From positions 20,027 to 84,026 of the forward strand of contig JAFIGT010000032.1 of assembly GCA_017849585.1 (NCBI GenBank): DNA of 64,000 nt, given 5' to 3'. How positions within the stretch are numbered: position 1 is the stretch's first letter; every line of letters begins with the position of its first letter. Source of the stretch: Verrucomicrobium sp. (GTDB taxonomy: Bacteria > Verrucomicrobiota > Verrucomicrobiia > Methylacidiphilales > UBA1321). The translations under genes were made by a program, and so were the position numbers. Positions 16,198-25,484 of the stretch are shown one piece after another. The notes beneath the pieces are model-generated. The model did no database searches and was not told where the DNA came from. It worked only from the letters and a program-made list of their open reading frames with translations.

Positions 16198-17649
16198 ATG
16201 AAGCTGTTCCATCCGTTGTCGTTCCTGTCGATGATTATTCATCGGCTGTCCCGGCATGGCTGTGTCGGCATTGGTTTGGGCGTGATACTGGGTGGAGTGG
16301 GATTGATTTTGCCGGTTTCTGCAGCGACGGCAGACACGAAGTCGACCGTCGAAACGCGGCGGCCTCCCGCGAGTGTGTTCACGCCGCCGATCGATCCCGC
16401 GAAACTGGTCCGGCCAACCGGACCGTTGACGGTGAAGGATTGCTATCAACTGGCGGTGATTCGAAGCGAGACGCTGGGACTGCGTGAGCAGGAGGTCAAG
16501 CAAGCGCAGGCGCTATACTGGCAATCGGTGGGGGCCATCCTGCCCAATATTCATCTTCTATCCAGCGAGGGTTTGCAGAACAAGGGTGGCACACCGAGCG
16601 GCCCGGCGAGTGGGCGCGACAACGCTTTCTACAGCGCTGTCAATGTGAAACAGCCGATCTTTCGTGGCTTCGGTGATATCTATGCGGCCAGCGCGAGCAA
16701 GGCGGATATTGAGACACGCCGTTATGACCGCGAGCGGGCTTTTCAGACACTTTACCTTGATACGGCCACGGTTTACTACCAGATCCTCGGCTATCAATCT
16801 GATCTGGAAGTTCTCGCGCAATTGCAGAAATCGCTGGAAGAGCGCATTACGGAACTGGATCGCCGGATCAAGATCGGTCGATCCAAGCGCAGTGAATTAT
16901 TACTGGCGCAGACCACGCTCGCGCAAACCAAAGTGGCCGTGGAACAGGTCAAAGGCCTGCTCGCGGCAACGAAGGAGATGATGGCGTTTCTCATCGGCTG
17001 GCCGGCGTCCCAGATCACGCTGGCACCGGAAGGACCGTTGCCGGCTTCGGAAGCGTTGGAGAATTACCTAACCGAAGCGGGAGTGCGCGCGGATATTCTC
17101 GCGCAACTGGCGAATATGCGGGCCGAGACGAAGCGGCTATCTGTCGCACGAGCGGCGCGGTCACTGCAATTTTCATTTGAAGGGAATTACTTCACGGTGC
17201 AGGACCCGAAAGCGCCGGGCGACTGGAATATGTTCATCGTTTGCGATCTGCCGCTCTTCGATGGCACCATTGAGCCGCGCATCAGCCAGCAAAAAGCGGT
17301 GGTGCGGTCCAGCGAGTTAAGTTTGGAGCAACTCCGTCGCACGACCGACCGCGAAGTGCGTACAGCTTATCTGAATTTCAATACTTCCATCTCTGAATTT
17401 GCGCGCCTGAAGGAAACCGAGGAGTTTGCGGCGGAGAATTACGCGGCGCAGATGTCGGATTACCAACTCGGTCGCGTGACCAATCTGGATGTGCTCGATG
17501 CCTTGCAGCGGCTGCACACGGCGCGGCGCGACAGCGTGGGAGCCGACGCCGACGCGCGCATCAATCTCGTGCGGTTGCACGTCGCTGCGGGCAAGCTCTC
17601 TCCGGGGATTACACCGCAGCCGATGAGCGCAAAGGCGGGCCAGCCATGA
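16198..17649 (+). CDS. TolC-family outer membrane efflux protein
   Basis: This 483-residue outer membrane channel subunit has an N-terminal export signal (hydrophobic stretch about 22-40, ending near VSAATA). Two repeated helical/beta units of the OEP type follow, including TVKDCYQLAVIRSETLGLRE and the second-half block YQLGRVTNLDVLDALQRLHT. GGAG at 16188-16191 supports the ATG at 16198; an in-frame ATG at 16120 would lie within the TetR gene. It overlaps the RND pump gene by 4 bases (ATGA). It would form the exit duct of the tripartite pump. Confidence 0.9.
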   Translation: MKLFHPLSFLSMIIHRLSRHGCVGIGLGVILGGVGLILPVSAATADTKSTVETRRPPASVFTPPIDPAKLVRPTGPLTVKDCYQLAVIRSETLGLREQEVKQAQALYWQSVGAILPNIHLLSSEGLQNKGGTPSGPASGRDNAFYSAVNVKQPIFRGFGDIYAASASKADIETRRYDRERAFQTLYLDTATVYYQILGYQSDLEVLAQLQKSLEERITELDRRIKIGRSKRSELLLAQTTLAQTKVAVEQVKGLLAATKEMMAFLIGWPASQITLAPEGPLPASEALENYLTEAGVRADILAQLANMRAETKRLSVARAARSLQFSFEGNYFTVQDPKAPGDWNMFIVCDLPLFDGTIEPRISQQKAVVRSSELSLEQLRRTTDREVRTAYLNFNTSISEFARLKETEEFAAENYAAQMSDYQLGRVTNLDVLDALQRLHTARRDSVGADADARINLVRLHVAAGKLSPGITPQPMSAKAGQP

Positions 17650-20600
17650 CGCTTTCCGATCTTTCCATTCGCCGTCCCGTTTTCGCCTGGATGCTCATGT
17701 TTGGCATGATCATCTTTGGTGCGTTGGCCCTGGTGAAATTGGGCGTGAGTTTCATGCCCGATGTGGATTTCCCCGTGCTGACTATTAGTGCGAGCTATCC
17801 CGGTGCGGCTCCTGAAGTGGTCGAGGCCACCATTGTGGATCGCATCGAGCAGGCGGTGATTTCCATTGAGGGCATCAAGGATGTTTCTTCCAGCATCAAG
17901 CAGGGAAGCGCGACAATCACGTTGGAGTTCGACATCAATCGCAACGTCGATGTGGCCTTGCAGGAAGTGCAGGCCAATATCAGCCGGCTTAGATTTCCGG
18001 AGTCAGTGGACCCGCCGACGATTACCAAGACCAATCCGGAAGATCAGCCGATTCTCTGGATCGGCGTCAAGAGCACTCGCTCAATTCACGACGTCATCGT
18101 CTATGCGGACCTGTTTCTGCGGGATCAATTCCAGATCGTCCCCGGCGTGGGCGAAGTGGTTTTCAGCGGGTTTAGCGAACGCAATTTGCGCGTCTGGGCC
18201 GATGACGAAAAGCTCAAAAAGTACGAATTGAGCATTCTCGATTTGCAGAAGGCCATCGAGCGTGAGCATATCGAAATTTCCGCGGGCATCATCGAGAACG
18301 ATAGAAAGGAATTCAACGTCCGCACCATGGGTGAGGGTCTGACGGCAGAAGACGTTTCCAAGATTCTCATCACCCAGCGCGGTAGCCAGCCCATATACGA
18401 TGTGGACATTCGCATTGGTGACGTCGCGCGTGTGGAGGATGGCCTCGACGACATGCGCAGTCTCGCCCGCATATCCGGTGAGCGTGGTATTGGCATGGGT
18501 TTCAAGAAACAGCGTGGGACCAATGCCGTGGAGGTGGCGCAACGACTCATCGCGAAGATGGATGAGATTAACAAGACGTTGCCACCCGACATTCACATGC
18601 AGATCAATTTCGATTCCACCACTTTCATCAAGGAATCGGTGCATGAGACAGAGTTTACGCTGGTCTTGTCGTGTCTTGTCACCGGGCTGGTATGCTGGCT
18701 CTTTCTGAGTTCGTGGAGTTCCACATTCAACGTGCTTCTGTCGATTCCGACATCGGTCATCGGCAGCTTCATGGTGATGTATTTCATGGGCTTCACGCTC
18801 AACATGTTCACCCTGTTGGCGCTGTCGCTGGCGGTCGGTATCGTGGTGGACGATGCGATCATGGTGCTTGAAAACATCGTGCGTCACGCGGAGTTGGGTA
18901 AGAATCGCGTGGCGGCGGCGCGTGACGGTGCCCGCGAAATCACCTTTGCGGCGATAGCCGCTTCGGTAGCGGTGATCGCCATCTTCCTGCCAGTGGCCTT
19001 CATGGAAGGCATCATCGGTAAATTCCTTTTCCAATTCGGGGTCACTCTCTGCGCCGCGGTGGCGCTCTCCTTGCTGGAGGCCATTACCCTGACCCCGATG
19101 CGTTGCGCGGCGTTTCTCGAAGCGGGCGAACGGCGCGGGCGATTCTCCAAGTGGAGTGATGATCAGTTTGAGCGGCTGTCGAACGTGTATCGCGCGATTC
19201 TCGCTCTTTGTCTGAATCACCGCTGGAAGGTGCTTATGGGATCGATCGGGATCTGTCTTCTTTCCTTCTCGCTGATCAGTTTGCTCCGCAAGGAGCTGAT
19301 TCCGCCGCAGGACCAGAGTATCTTTCTCATTCGCTTCCGGCTGCCCATCGGTTCATCGCTGACCTATACGAGCGAGCAAATGTTGAAAGCGGAAGCGATT
19401 ATCAAGGCGCGGCCGGATGTTCTGCGCTATTTTGCGGCCGCTGGTTTTGGTGGAGGTTCCGTAGACTCCGGTATCATCTTTGTCACGCTCAAGCCCATGA
19501 ACGAGCGCAAACAAAAGCAGTTGGAGATCATGGCGGAGGTGCGGCGCGATTTGAAGGCGGCGATCCCTGAGATGACGCCGATCATGCAGGATTTGTCTTT
19601 GCGTGGATTCACCGCGCAGCGCGGTCAACCGATCGAATTTAATATCCGCGGACCGGACTGGAAAGTACTGGCCGAGAAATCCAAGGTCATTCAGGACAAG
19701 CTGAATGCCACCGGGCTGGTGCAGGATCTGGATAGCGATTACCGCGTCGGCATGCCGGAGGTGCGGGTGTATCCTGATCGCAAAGCGGCGGCGCTTCGCG
19801 GGGTGAGCATGGACGACATTGGCAAGACGATCAATGCGGCCATCGGTGGTGTGCGTCAGAACGAGTTCTCGAATGATGGCCGACGCTATTATGTCCGCTT
19901 GCGGCTGGAACCGAACGAGCGTTTGAAGCCGGAGGACATCGAGCGCCTTCAGGTGCGCAATCTCTATGGCGAGTTGGTGAACATGAAGGACATCACCCGC
20001 ATCGAGGTGCTTTCCACCGTGCAGACCATTACGCGCCGAAACCGTGAGCGTTCGGTGACGATCACGTCGAACATTGCTCGTGGTAAATCCCAAGGGCAGG
20101 TGCTCGATGAAGTGGCGAAGATTTGCAAACAGGAATTGCCGCCCGGATATCGCTTTTTCTATAGCGGCGCCTCGGCCACCTATAAGGAATCTAATACCGG
20201 ATTTCTCGTCGTTCTCGCGATGGGCGTGGTGGTGGCGTATATGGTGCTGGCCTCGCAGTTCAACAGCTTTATCCATCCGGTGACCGTTCTGCTCTCGCTG
20301 CCATTCAGTATCAGTGGTGCGTTCATCGCCTTGTTGATCACCGACCAGTCGCTGAATCTTTACAGTCTCATTGGTATCATTCTTCTCATGGGTATCGTGA
20401 AAAAGAACGCAATTCTGCTCGTGGAGTTCACAAACAAACAGCGGTACGAGGAAAAACTGGCCGTGCGCGAGGCGTTGCTGATGGCAGGCCAGGTGCGCTT
20501 GCGTCCGATCCTGATGACTTCTGCTGCGACGATCGCCGCGGCGATTCCGCCAGCGCTCGCGCTGGGGCCTGGCGCGGAAAGCCGTATTCCGATGGCGATG

Positions 20601-20738
20601 ACCATTCTCGGCGGTGTGTTGATTTCCACGGTCTTCACCCTCGTGGTGGTGCCGTGTTTCTATAGCCTGATGGCGCGACTCGAACGCGCGAACGATTATC
20701 AAAGCGCAGTCGAGAAGGAATTCGAGCTGAGCAAGTAG
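17646..20738 (+). CDS. RND-family efflux permease (AcrB/HAE1 type)
   Basis: This inner-membrane proton-driven pump of 1030 residues is the normal size for the family. It begins MTLSDLSIRRPVFAWMLMFG, carries the paired Asp of transmembrane helix 4 in LAVGIVVDDAIMVLENIV (near residue 400), and shows two homologous halves each with six helices and a large periplasmic loop. The C-terminal signature is MGIVKKNAILLVEFTN. It probably exports drugs or other amphiphiles. Unusually, the usual membrane fusion protein gene is absent next to it. Confidence 0.95.
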   Translation: MTLSDLSIRRPVFAWMLMFGMIIFGALALVKLGVSFMPDVDFPVLTISASYPGAAPEVVEATIVDRIEQAVISIEGIKDVSSSIKQGSATITLEFDINRNVDVALQEVQANISRLRFPESVDPPTITKTNPEDQPILWIGVKSTRSIHDVIVYADLFLRDQFQIVPGVGEVVFSGFSERNLRVWADDEKLKKYELSILDLQKAIEREHIEISAGIIENDRKEFNVRTMGEGLTAEDVSKILITQRGSQPIYDVDIRIGDVARVEDGLDDMRSLARISGERGIGMGFKKQRGTNAVEVAQRLIAKMDEINKTLPPDIHMQINFDSTTFIKESVHETEFTLVLSCLVTGLVCWLFLSSWSSTFNVLLSIPTSVIGSFMVMYFMGFTLNMFTLLALSLAVGIVVDDAIMVLENIVRHAELGKNRVAAARDGAREITFAAIAASVAVIAIFLPVAFMEGIIGKFLFQFGVTLCAAVALSLLEAITLTPMRCAAFLEAGERRGRFSKWSDDQFERLSNVYRAILALCLNHRWKVLMGSIGICLLSFSLISLLRKELIPPQDQSIFLIRFRLPIGSSLTYTSEQMLKAEAIIKARPDVLRYFAAAGFGGGSVDSGIIFVTLKPMNERKQKQLEIMAEVRRDLKAAIPEMTPIMQDLSLRGFTAQRGQPIEFNIRGPDWKVLAEKSKVIQDKLNATGLVQDLDSDYRVGMPEVRVYPDRKAAALRGVSMDDIGKTINAAIGGVRQNEFSNDGRRYYVRLRLEPNERLKPEDIERLQVRNLYGELVNMKDITRIEVLSTVQTITRRNRERSVTITSNIARGKSQGQVLDEVAKICKQELPPGYRFFYSGASATYKESNTGFLVVLAMGVVVAYMVLASQFNSFIHPVTVLLSLPFSISGAFIALLITDQSLNLYSLIGIILLMGIVKKNAILLVEFTNKQRYEEKLAVREALLMAGQVRLRPILMTSAATIAAAIPPALALGPGAESRIPMAMTILGGVLISTVFTLVVVPCFYSLMARLERANDYQSAVEKEFELSK

Positions 20739-20779
20739 AAGTGGGGTTTAAATAGTACTGATGCCGTCGGTGCCTTTAT

Positions 20780-20808
20780 TGTAGGGCGCAATACAATCGC
20801 GCCCTACA
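20780..20808. repeat. 10-bp perfect-stem hairpin, possible terminator or REP-like element
   Basis: TGTAGGGCGC and GCGCCCTACA flank a 9-base loop, 41 bases after the RND pump stop. There is no T-run on either side, so it may be a REP-like palindrome or a rho-dependent/bidirectional stop rather than a classical terminator. Confidence 0.5.
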
Positions 20809-20852
20809 GAAAACCCTCGCAGTCGACGGCTATCATAAATCAAACGGCGCGG

Positions 20853-20880
20853 GCGTAGGAAGCCATCCGGATTCCTACGC
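20853..20880 (-). terminator. 9-bp perfect-stem hairpin after the CobW-type gene
   Basis: GCGTAGGAA and TTCCTACGC flank a 10-base loop and end two bases beyond the stop codon of the CobW-type gene (read on the minus strand). No clear T-run follows. Position and perfect stem suggest a 3' end structure. Confidence 0.4.
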
Positions 20881-20882
20881 GA

Positions 20883-21848
20883 TCAGTTCGTGAAGAGACA
20901 GCTCTCGAAGCCTTTTTGCAGGGCAGCGCGGTCGAGGTTCTGACCGATGAAAACGATCCGACTTTGGCGTTTTTCCGATTCACCCCACGGGGCTTGCGGG
21001 CGACCATCGAAGAGCATGTGGACGCCCTGAAAGACGAACTTGCGCGGTTGACCCTCGATATTGAGGATGCCTTTCATGCGGAAGATGTCGCCGCCTTTTT
21101 CGCGGAGAAGTTTGCCCATCCAGTGGTCGATCTTGTTGATGTCGAGCGGACGGTCGAGCGTGAAGCCGACGGAGCTGACGGAGTCGTTGTGGGTATGGGC
21201 GGTTTCGTCCAGCACCTTGGGATCGAATTCGAATTTCTTGTTCAAGTCGAACGCGCCCGCACCGAAAATTTTCTCCGGCTCGATGGCGGCGTCCTTCGTG
21301 CGGTAGTAGCGGGCGAAACCGTTGATGCCTTTGAGGCGCTGTTCGAGATCGTCGAGTTCGGCGGGCGAAACGAGATCGGTTTTGTTGAGCAGTACAATAT
21401 CCGCGAATCCGATTTGTTTGCGGCATTCGACATCTTTTTCCAAGTGCTGGAGGACGTGCTTGGTGTCGACCATCGTGACGATCGCATCAATGGAAAAGCG
21501 GGTCTGCAATTCTTCGTCGGCGTAGAAAGTCTGGATCACGGGGCCGGGATCGGCGAGACCGGTGGTCTCGATGAGTACCGCGTCGAGCGGGGTTTTGCGG
21601 CGCAGGAGTTTGCCGAGAATGCGGAGCAAGTCGCCACGGACGGAGCAGCAGATGCAGCCGTTGTTCATCTCGAAGAGTTCTTCGTCCGAGTTGATCACGA
21701 GATCGTGATCGATGCCGATTTCGCCGTACTCGTTTTCGATGACGGCGATTTTCTTGCCGTGATTTTCGGTGAGGAGACGGTTGAGTAGGGTGGTTTTGCC
21801 GCTGCCGAGAAAGCCGGTGAGAATAGTGACGGGAGTGGGTTTATTCAT
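20883..21848 (-). CDS. CobW/COG0523-family GTPase (putative metal chaperone)
   Basis: This G3E-family GTPase (321 residues) has Walker A GFLGSGKTTLLNRLL (12-26), the metal-binding GCICCSVRGDLL with the family CxCC motif, ETTGLADPGPV and the NKTD guanine-specificity motif (LLNKTDLV). The CobW C-terminal domain starts near residue 225 and ends with FIGQNLDRAALQKGFESCLF. Such proteins insert or deliver zinc or cobalt to target enzymes. No Zur box was identified upstream. It lies 84 bases downstream of the DinG-like helicase on the same strand. Confidence 0.92.
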   Translation of the reverse strand: MNKPTPVTILTGFLGSGKTTLLNRLLTENHGKKIAVIENEYGEIGIDHDLVINSDEELFEMNNGCICCSVRGDLLRILGKLLRRKTPLDAVLIETTGLADPGPVIQTFYADEELQTRFSIDAIVTMVDTKHVLQHLEKDVECRKQIGFADIVLLNKTDLVSPAELDDLEQRLKGINGFARYYRTKDAAIEPEKIFGAGAFDLNKKFEFDPKVLDETAHTHNDSVSSVGFTLDRPLDINKIDHWMGKLLREKGGDIFRMKGILNIEGQPRKFVFQGVHMLFDGRPQAPWGESEKRQSRIVFIGQNLDRAALQKGFESCLFTN

Positions 21849-21932
21849 GGACGCAGTTTGAGTTAAAAGGTGAGTATAGCACGCAATCGCTTATTGATAA
21901 AATTTCTTTTGCAAGTGATTTGCGTAGAGGTT

Positions 21933-23924
21933 TTAAGTCTCAATAATCTCCACGGGACAATCTGGCAGCATGGCCATGAAGGCTTTGCCGTAGGTCTTGG
22001 TGAGAATGCGGTTGTCGAGGATGACGATGATGCCCTTGTCCTGTTTCGTGCGGATGAGGCGGCCGATGCCCTGACGGAATTTCAGAATCGCTTCGGGCAG
22101 GGAGTACTCGCGGAAGGCGTCGCCGCCGCGCGCGGTGATGCGTTCGAGTTTGGCCTCGATGAGCGGATGATCTGGGACGGCGAAGGGGAGGCGCGTGAGG
22201 ATGACATTGCTGAGCGCTTCGCCGGGGACGTCGACGCCCTGCCAGAAACTGTCCGTGCCGAAGAGCACGCAGTTCTTGCCCGTCTTGAATTTCTCCAGCA
22301 TGCGGTGGCGCGGCATGCTGCCACCCTGCGCGAGAAAGGTCATGCCGGAGGTGGTGAAGAACATCTCCAGCGTGGCGGAAAGATTTTTCAAGCTCTGGTA
22401 ACTGGTGAACAAAACAAAGGCGCGGCCCTTAGTGAGCCTGGTGAAATGCTTGATCCAGTGTGCGAGCGCGTCCTCGTATGGTTGCTTGCTGGCGGGTTCC
22501 GGCATGGTCTTCGGGATGTAGACCTTCATCTGGTTCGGGTAATCGAACGGGGAGTCGACCTGAAGCGAGTCCGCCGCTTCACCGCCGATGCGATTCTGGA
22601 AATAGCCGAGACCGCGACCCGCCGCGAGCGTGGCGCTGGTCATGATCACTGTTTCGTCGGGGCGGAATAACAGGGTGCGGAGTTGCGCGGCAACTTCCAC
22701 CGGCGCGGCGCAAAGTTGCAGTGTGCCCGCGCCACGTTCGGAGCGTTCGGCCCAATAAACGTGATCTTCGCGGGTCTGCGAGAGGAATTGACCGAGTCCC
22801 ACACGGAGCGATTCCACCCGGCGGGCGCTGTCCTGCACTTCGGCTTTGATGTAGTCGTCCTTCGTTTCGCGGGCGATGTCGGCTAGGGCGCGATAGAGTT
22901 GGGCCAGCGGTGTGTTCAGCGAATTCTCGACGAGATCGGGCCGCGTGACGCGCAGTTCCTTGGCGCGACCGAAGGTGAGGCGTTGTTCCAGTCCGGCGAA
23001 GAACGCTTCGCATTCCTCCTCGACCTGCGTGACCTGCTGGACAAGCGCGCCTTGACGCAGAATCTGGAGCAGACCCTTTTGCGATTTGGGATTGTAGAGA
23101 CGATGGAGCAAACGACGGATACCGCCGTGGGAGAGATCAAGACCGAGGTGGCGGGCGGCGACGTTTTCCAGCGTGTGGGCTTCGTCGAAAACCACGAAGT
23201 CGTTCGCGAAAAGAAAGCCGCGCTCCTCTTTGTCCGCGTCGTCCTCGGCTCCGGCGAGGAAGTTGAAAAAGAGAGAGTGATTGATCACGAGCACGCGGGC
23301 CTCTTCGGCGCGTTTGCGGGCCTGCTGGTAGAAGCAGCGCGGGTCGTTGCCGCAGGTGCGGGGTGTGCATTGATGAGGCTCGCTGCAGACGTGGCTCCAG
23401 ACTTTGTAATCGGGCGGTGTGTCGAAATCCGAAAGCGTGCCGTCCTTGGTCTGCAGGCTCCACTCCCAGATGCGCTTGAGTTCGGCGGCTTCCGCGCTGA
23501 CGAAGAGTTCACCCGGTTGTGACATGGCGCGTTCGAGGCGTCGCGGGCAGAGGTAATTCTGGCGGCCCTTGAGGAGTGTGGCGGTGAATTCCTCGTCCAC
23601 CAGCTTTTGGACGATCGGGATGTCCTTGTAGAAAAGCTGTTCCTGCAGGTTGATCGTGTGGGTGGAGATGACCGCCTTGCGCGAGTGTTGCCCCGCGAAG
23701 AGTATGGATGGCATCAGGTAGGCGAGGCTCTTGCCGACGCCGGTGCCGGCTTCGACGAGCAGGTGGGTGCGGTTTTCCAACGCGCGGGCGACGGCGGCGG
23801 CCATTTCCTGTTGCTGGGGGCGGAACTCGAAGTTCTTGGCCGAGGCCATGACGCCCTGCTCGGAAAAGATGTGGTGAATCTCTTTTTCGAGAGAAGAGGA
23901 AAAACGATCAAGAGGGGCAATCAT
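21933..23924 (-). CDS. DinG/XPD-like superfamily 2 DNA helicase with Fe-S cysteines
   Basis: This 663-residue helicase has Walker A EAGTGVGKSLAYLMPS (near residue 60) and the DEAH box VVFDEAHTLENVAARHL. Motifs of the second RecA domain are FVLFTSYQSL, FGTDSFWQGVDVPG and IGRLIRTKQDKGIIVILDNR. The cysteines at YLCPRR, HQCTPRTC and PRCFYQQA are placed like the 4Fe-4S ligands of DinG/XPD. The family unwinds forked DNA, R-loops and G-quadruplexes. The reading frame is intact. Confidence 0.92.
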   Translation of the reverse strand: MIAPLDRFSSSLEKEIHHIFSEQGVMASAKNFEFRPQQQEMAAAVARALENRTHLLVEAGTGVGKSLAYLMPSILFAGQHSRKAVISTHTINLQEQLFYKDIPIVQKLVDEEFTATLLKGRQNYLCPRRLERAMSQPGELFVSAEAAELKRIWEWSLQTKDGTLSDFDTPPDYKVWSHVCSEPHQCTPRTCGNDPRCFYQQARKRAEEARVLVINHSLFFNFLAGAEDDADKEERGFLFANDFVVFDEAHTLENVAARHLGLDLSHGGIRRLLHRLYNPKSQKGLLQILRQGALVQQVTQVEEECEAFFAGLEQRLTFGRAKELRVTRPDLVENSLNTPLAQLYRALADIARETKDDYIKAEVQDSARRVESLRVGLGQFLSQTREDHVYWAERSERGAGTLQLCAAPVEVAAQLRTLLFRPDETVIMTSATLAAGRGLGYFQNRIGGEAADSLQVDSPFDYPNQMKVYIPKTMPEPASKQPYEDALAHWIKHFTRLTKGRAFVLFTSYQSLKNLSATLEMFFTTSGMTFLAQGGSMPRHRMLEKFKTGKNCVLFGTDSFWQGVDVPGEALSNVILTRLPFAVPDHPLIEAKLERITARGGDAFREYSLPEAILKFRQGIGRLIRTKQDKGIIVILDNRILTKTYGKAFMAMLPDCPVEIIET

Positions 23925-24129
23925 GGGCGAAGGGGAATCTTACTGTTCCATGCGCGAGAATCCACTGAAAATCTTCAGAGGTTCAGCAAGAGCCGCACCT
24001 TCCCGCAGGGCTATAAGATATTGAGGGCACTGCGGGTACTGAGTTTTTTTGATCATTCGCGTTCAATGGCTCGGAATTGCAATGGGAATTGAGACTTTGA
24101 TTGCAGGATGCGTGCGTCTCGGTTTTCCT

Positions 24130-24144
24130 GTTTGATAGACAAAT
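24130..24144. promoter_or_regulatory. Degenerate copy of the GntR-type operator before the regulator gene
   Basis: GTTTGATAGACAAAT matches the palindrome at 25440-25454 in 11 of 15 positions, with TTTG and GACAAAT conserved. It lies 54 bases before the regulator's start codon and suggests autoregulation. A second inverted repeat (CTGAGT-8-ACTCAG, 24164-24183) lies between it and the start. Confidence 0.45.
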
Positions 24145-24197
24145 CAATAAATCGTGGTTTATGCTGAGTCGTTAGGAACTCAGATTTGTAAGTCAAT

Positions 24198-25289
24198 ATG
24201 GCTACCCGCACAACCAAGAAGCTCGATATCGTTTTTGAGGAACTGGAGCGTCGCATCCTTGAGAAGAAATGGAAGGTCGGTGATCAGATTCCGACTGAGG
24301 CCGAGTTAACGGTGGAGTTTGATTGCAGCCGTAGCACTGTGGGCAAGGCCATTGCGCGGCTGGAGCATGGCGGGCTTGTTGCTCGTCGCACCCGTGCGGG
24401 CACACACGTGATCAGCAATACGAAGATCAATGCCGTCCCGCCGCCGCTGCTCAATGCCTTCGCTTTTGTCTATCCCAGCAACCAGCACGAAGGTGTGTGG
24501 CGCACAGTCCGGGGTTTTCAGGAGGCCGCTCATGAGCTGGAGCGCCGTGCGCTCCTGATGTCGACCGGTGCGAATGTGGAGAAGGAGATGGAAATTGTCT
24601 CGCGATTGGGAGAATTTGATATCAAAGGGGCGGTCGTGTTCCCGATGCGGATCGATCAACAAAGTCATCCCCGTTATAGTGAAATGATCGCAAATTGCCC
24701 CTTTCCACTCGTGCTGGTGGAAGTGAACCTTCCTGAGTCCGGACGTCCGGCGGTGGTGGTGGACGGTTTCGATGCAGGCTATGTGATGACCCGGCATCTG
24801 CTGGATCGTGGGCTGAAGAAGATCGGTTTCTTGGCCAACTACGCATGGGTTGCGACCACGCGGGACAAGTATCAGGGCTATCGCCGCGCCATGGCCGAGG
24901 CAGGGATAGAGGATGTGGGGGTGTTATCTCTGTTGGAGCCGGAGATGCGGCCGAGCTATGATGATCCGTTGCGCGAGCCGACCGAGCTGGCGGCGACCTA
25001 TCTGGAAACACGCTCGGAGGTGGAGGGTGTGGTGTGTTCGAGCGATTTTCTTGCGCTCGGATTATTGAAGGCGGCTGAGGTGAATGGTTTGCGGGTGCCG
25101 GAGGACTTGAAGGTGGTGGGGATCGATGATTTCGTACTTGCTGCAGATGCGGGTCTCACGACGTATCGCATTCCCTATGAGGAAATTGGAAATAGGGCGT
25201 GTCAGATTTTGAATGACATAAATCATGGCCGGGGTTCCGCAGGAGAACTTCATCTGCGCGGGCAATTGGTCGTGCGACGGACTTCGTAG
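24198..25289 (+). CDS. GntR-type DNA-binding domain fused to a LacI-type sugar sensor
   Basis: Residues 8-75 form a GntR winged helix (EELERRILEKKWKVGDQIPT then CSRSTVGKAIARLEHGGLV). Residues 85-363 form a periplasmic-binding-protein-like sensor of the LacI type (GAVVFPMRIDQQ, DAGYVMTRHLLDRGLKKIGF, VVCSSDFLALGLLKAAEVNG, VVGIDDFVLAADAGLTTYRI). This is the AraR architecture. It is followed in the same direction by the dehydrogenase-isomerase-radical SAM-GH57 operon, whose promoter region carries a palindrome that also occurs, degenerate, before this gene. It is therefore the likely repressor of that operon, responding to a sugar. Confidence 0.9.
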   Translation: MATRTTKKLDIVFEELERRILEKKWKVGDQIPTEAELTVEFDCSRSTVGKAIARLEHGGLVARRTRAGTHVISNTKINAVPPPLLNAFAFVYPSNQHEGVWRTVRGFQEAAHELERRALLMSTGANVEKEMEIVSRLGEFDIKGAVVFPMRIDQQSHPRYSEMIANCPFPLVLVEVNLPESGRPAVVVDGFDAGYVMTRHLLDRGLKKIGFLANYAWVATTRDKYQGYRRAMAEAGIEDVGVLSLLEPEMRPSYDDPLREPTELAATYLETRSEVEGVVCSSDFLALGLLKAAEVNGLRVPEDLKVVGIDDFVLAADAGLTTYRIPYEEIGNRACQILNDINHGRGSAGELHLRGQLVVRRTS

Positions 25290-25439
25290 AGCCTTCTTGG
25301 GGCTGTCTGGCATCAATCCACAAGAGAGGTTCGTCCGGGGGACGGGCCAGCCATTTTTCGCATAAGTTAGTTCTTATTCATAAGCGACTTAAGCCGAAAT
25401 CCTGATTATGAGATTGCTACGTTGCCGGTTTGGTTTTAT

Positions 25440-25454
25440 ATTTGTCTGACAAAT
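25440..25454. promoter_or_regulatory. Perfect 15-bp palindromic operator before the four-gene operon
   Basis: ATTTGTC-T-GACAAAT is a perfect 7-bp inverted repeat around one base, 30 bases upstream of the dehydrogenase start codon. It is odd-centred and AT-edged, and a degenerate copy precedes the GntR-type regulator gene at 24130-24144. Confidence 0.65.
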
Positions 25455-25484
25455 AGAAGCCTTTCTTTTCCTCTCATTTTCCCC

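Noticed and set aside
18081..19220. Minus-strand open frame of 379 codons within the RND pump gene
   Set aside because: His/Asp/Arg-rich translation without domain; the opposite strand encodes a complete RND permease.
19353..20702. Minus-strand open frame of 449 codons within the RND pump gene
   Set aside because: Same reason: His/Arg-rich shadow of a conserved gene.
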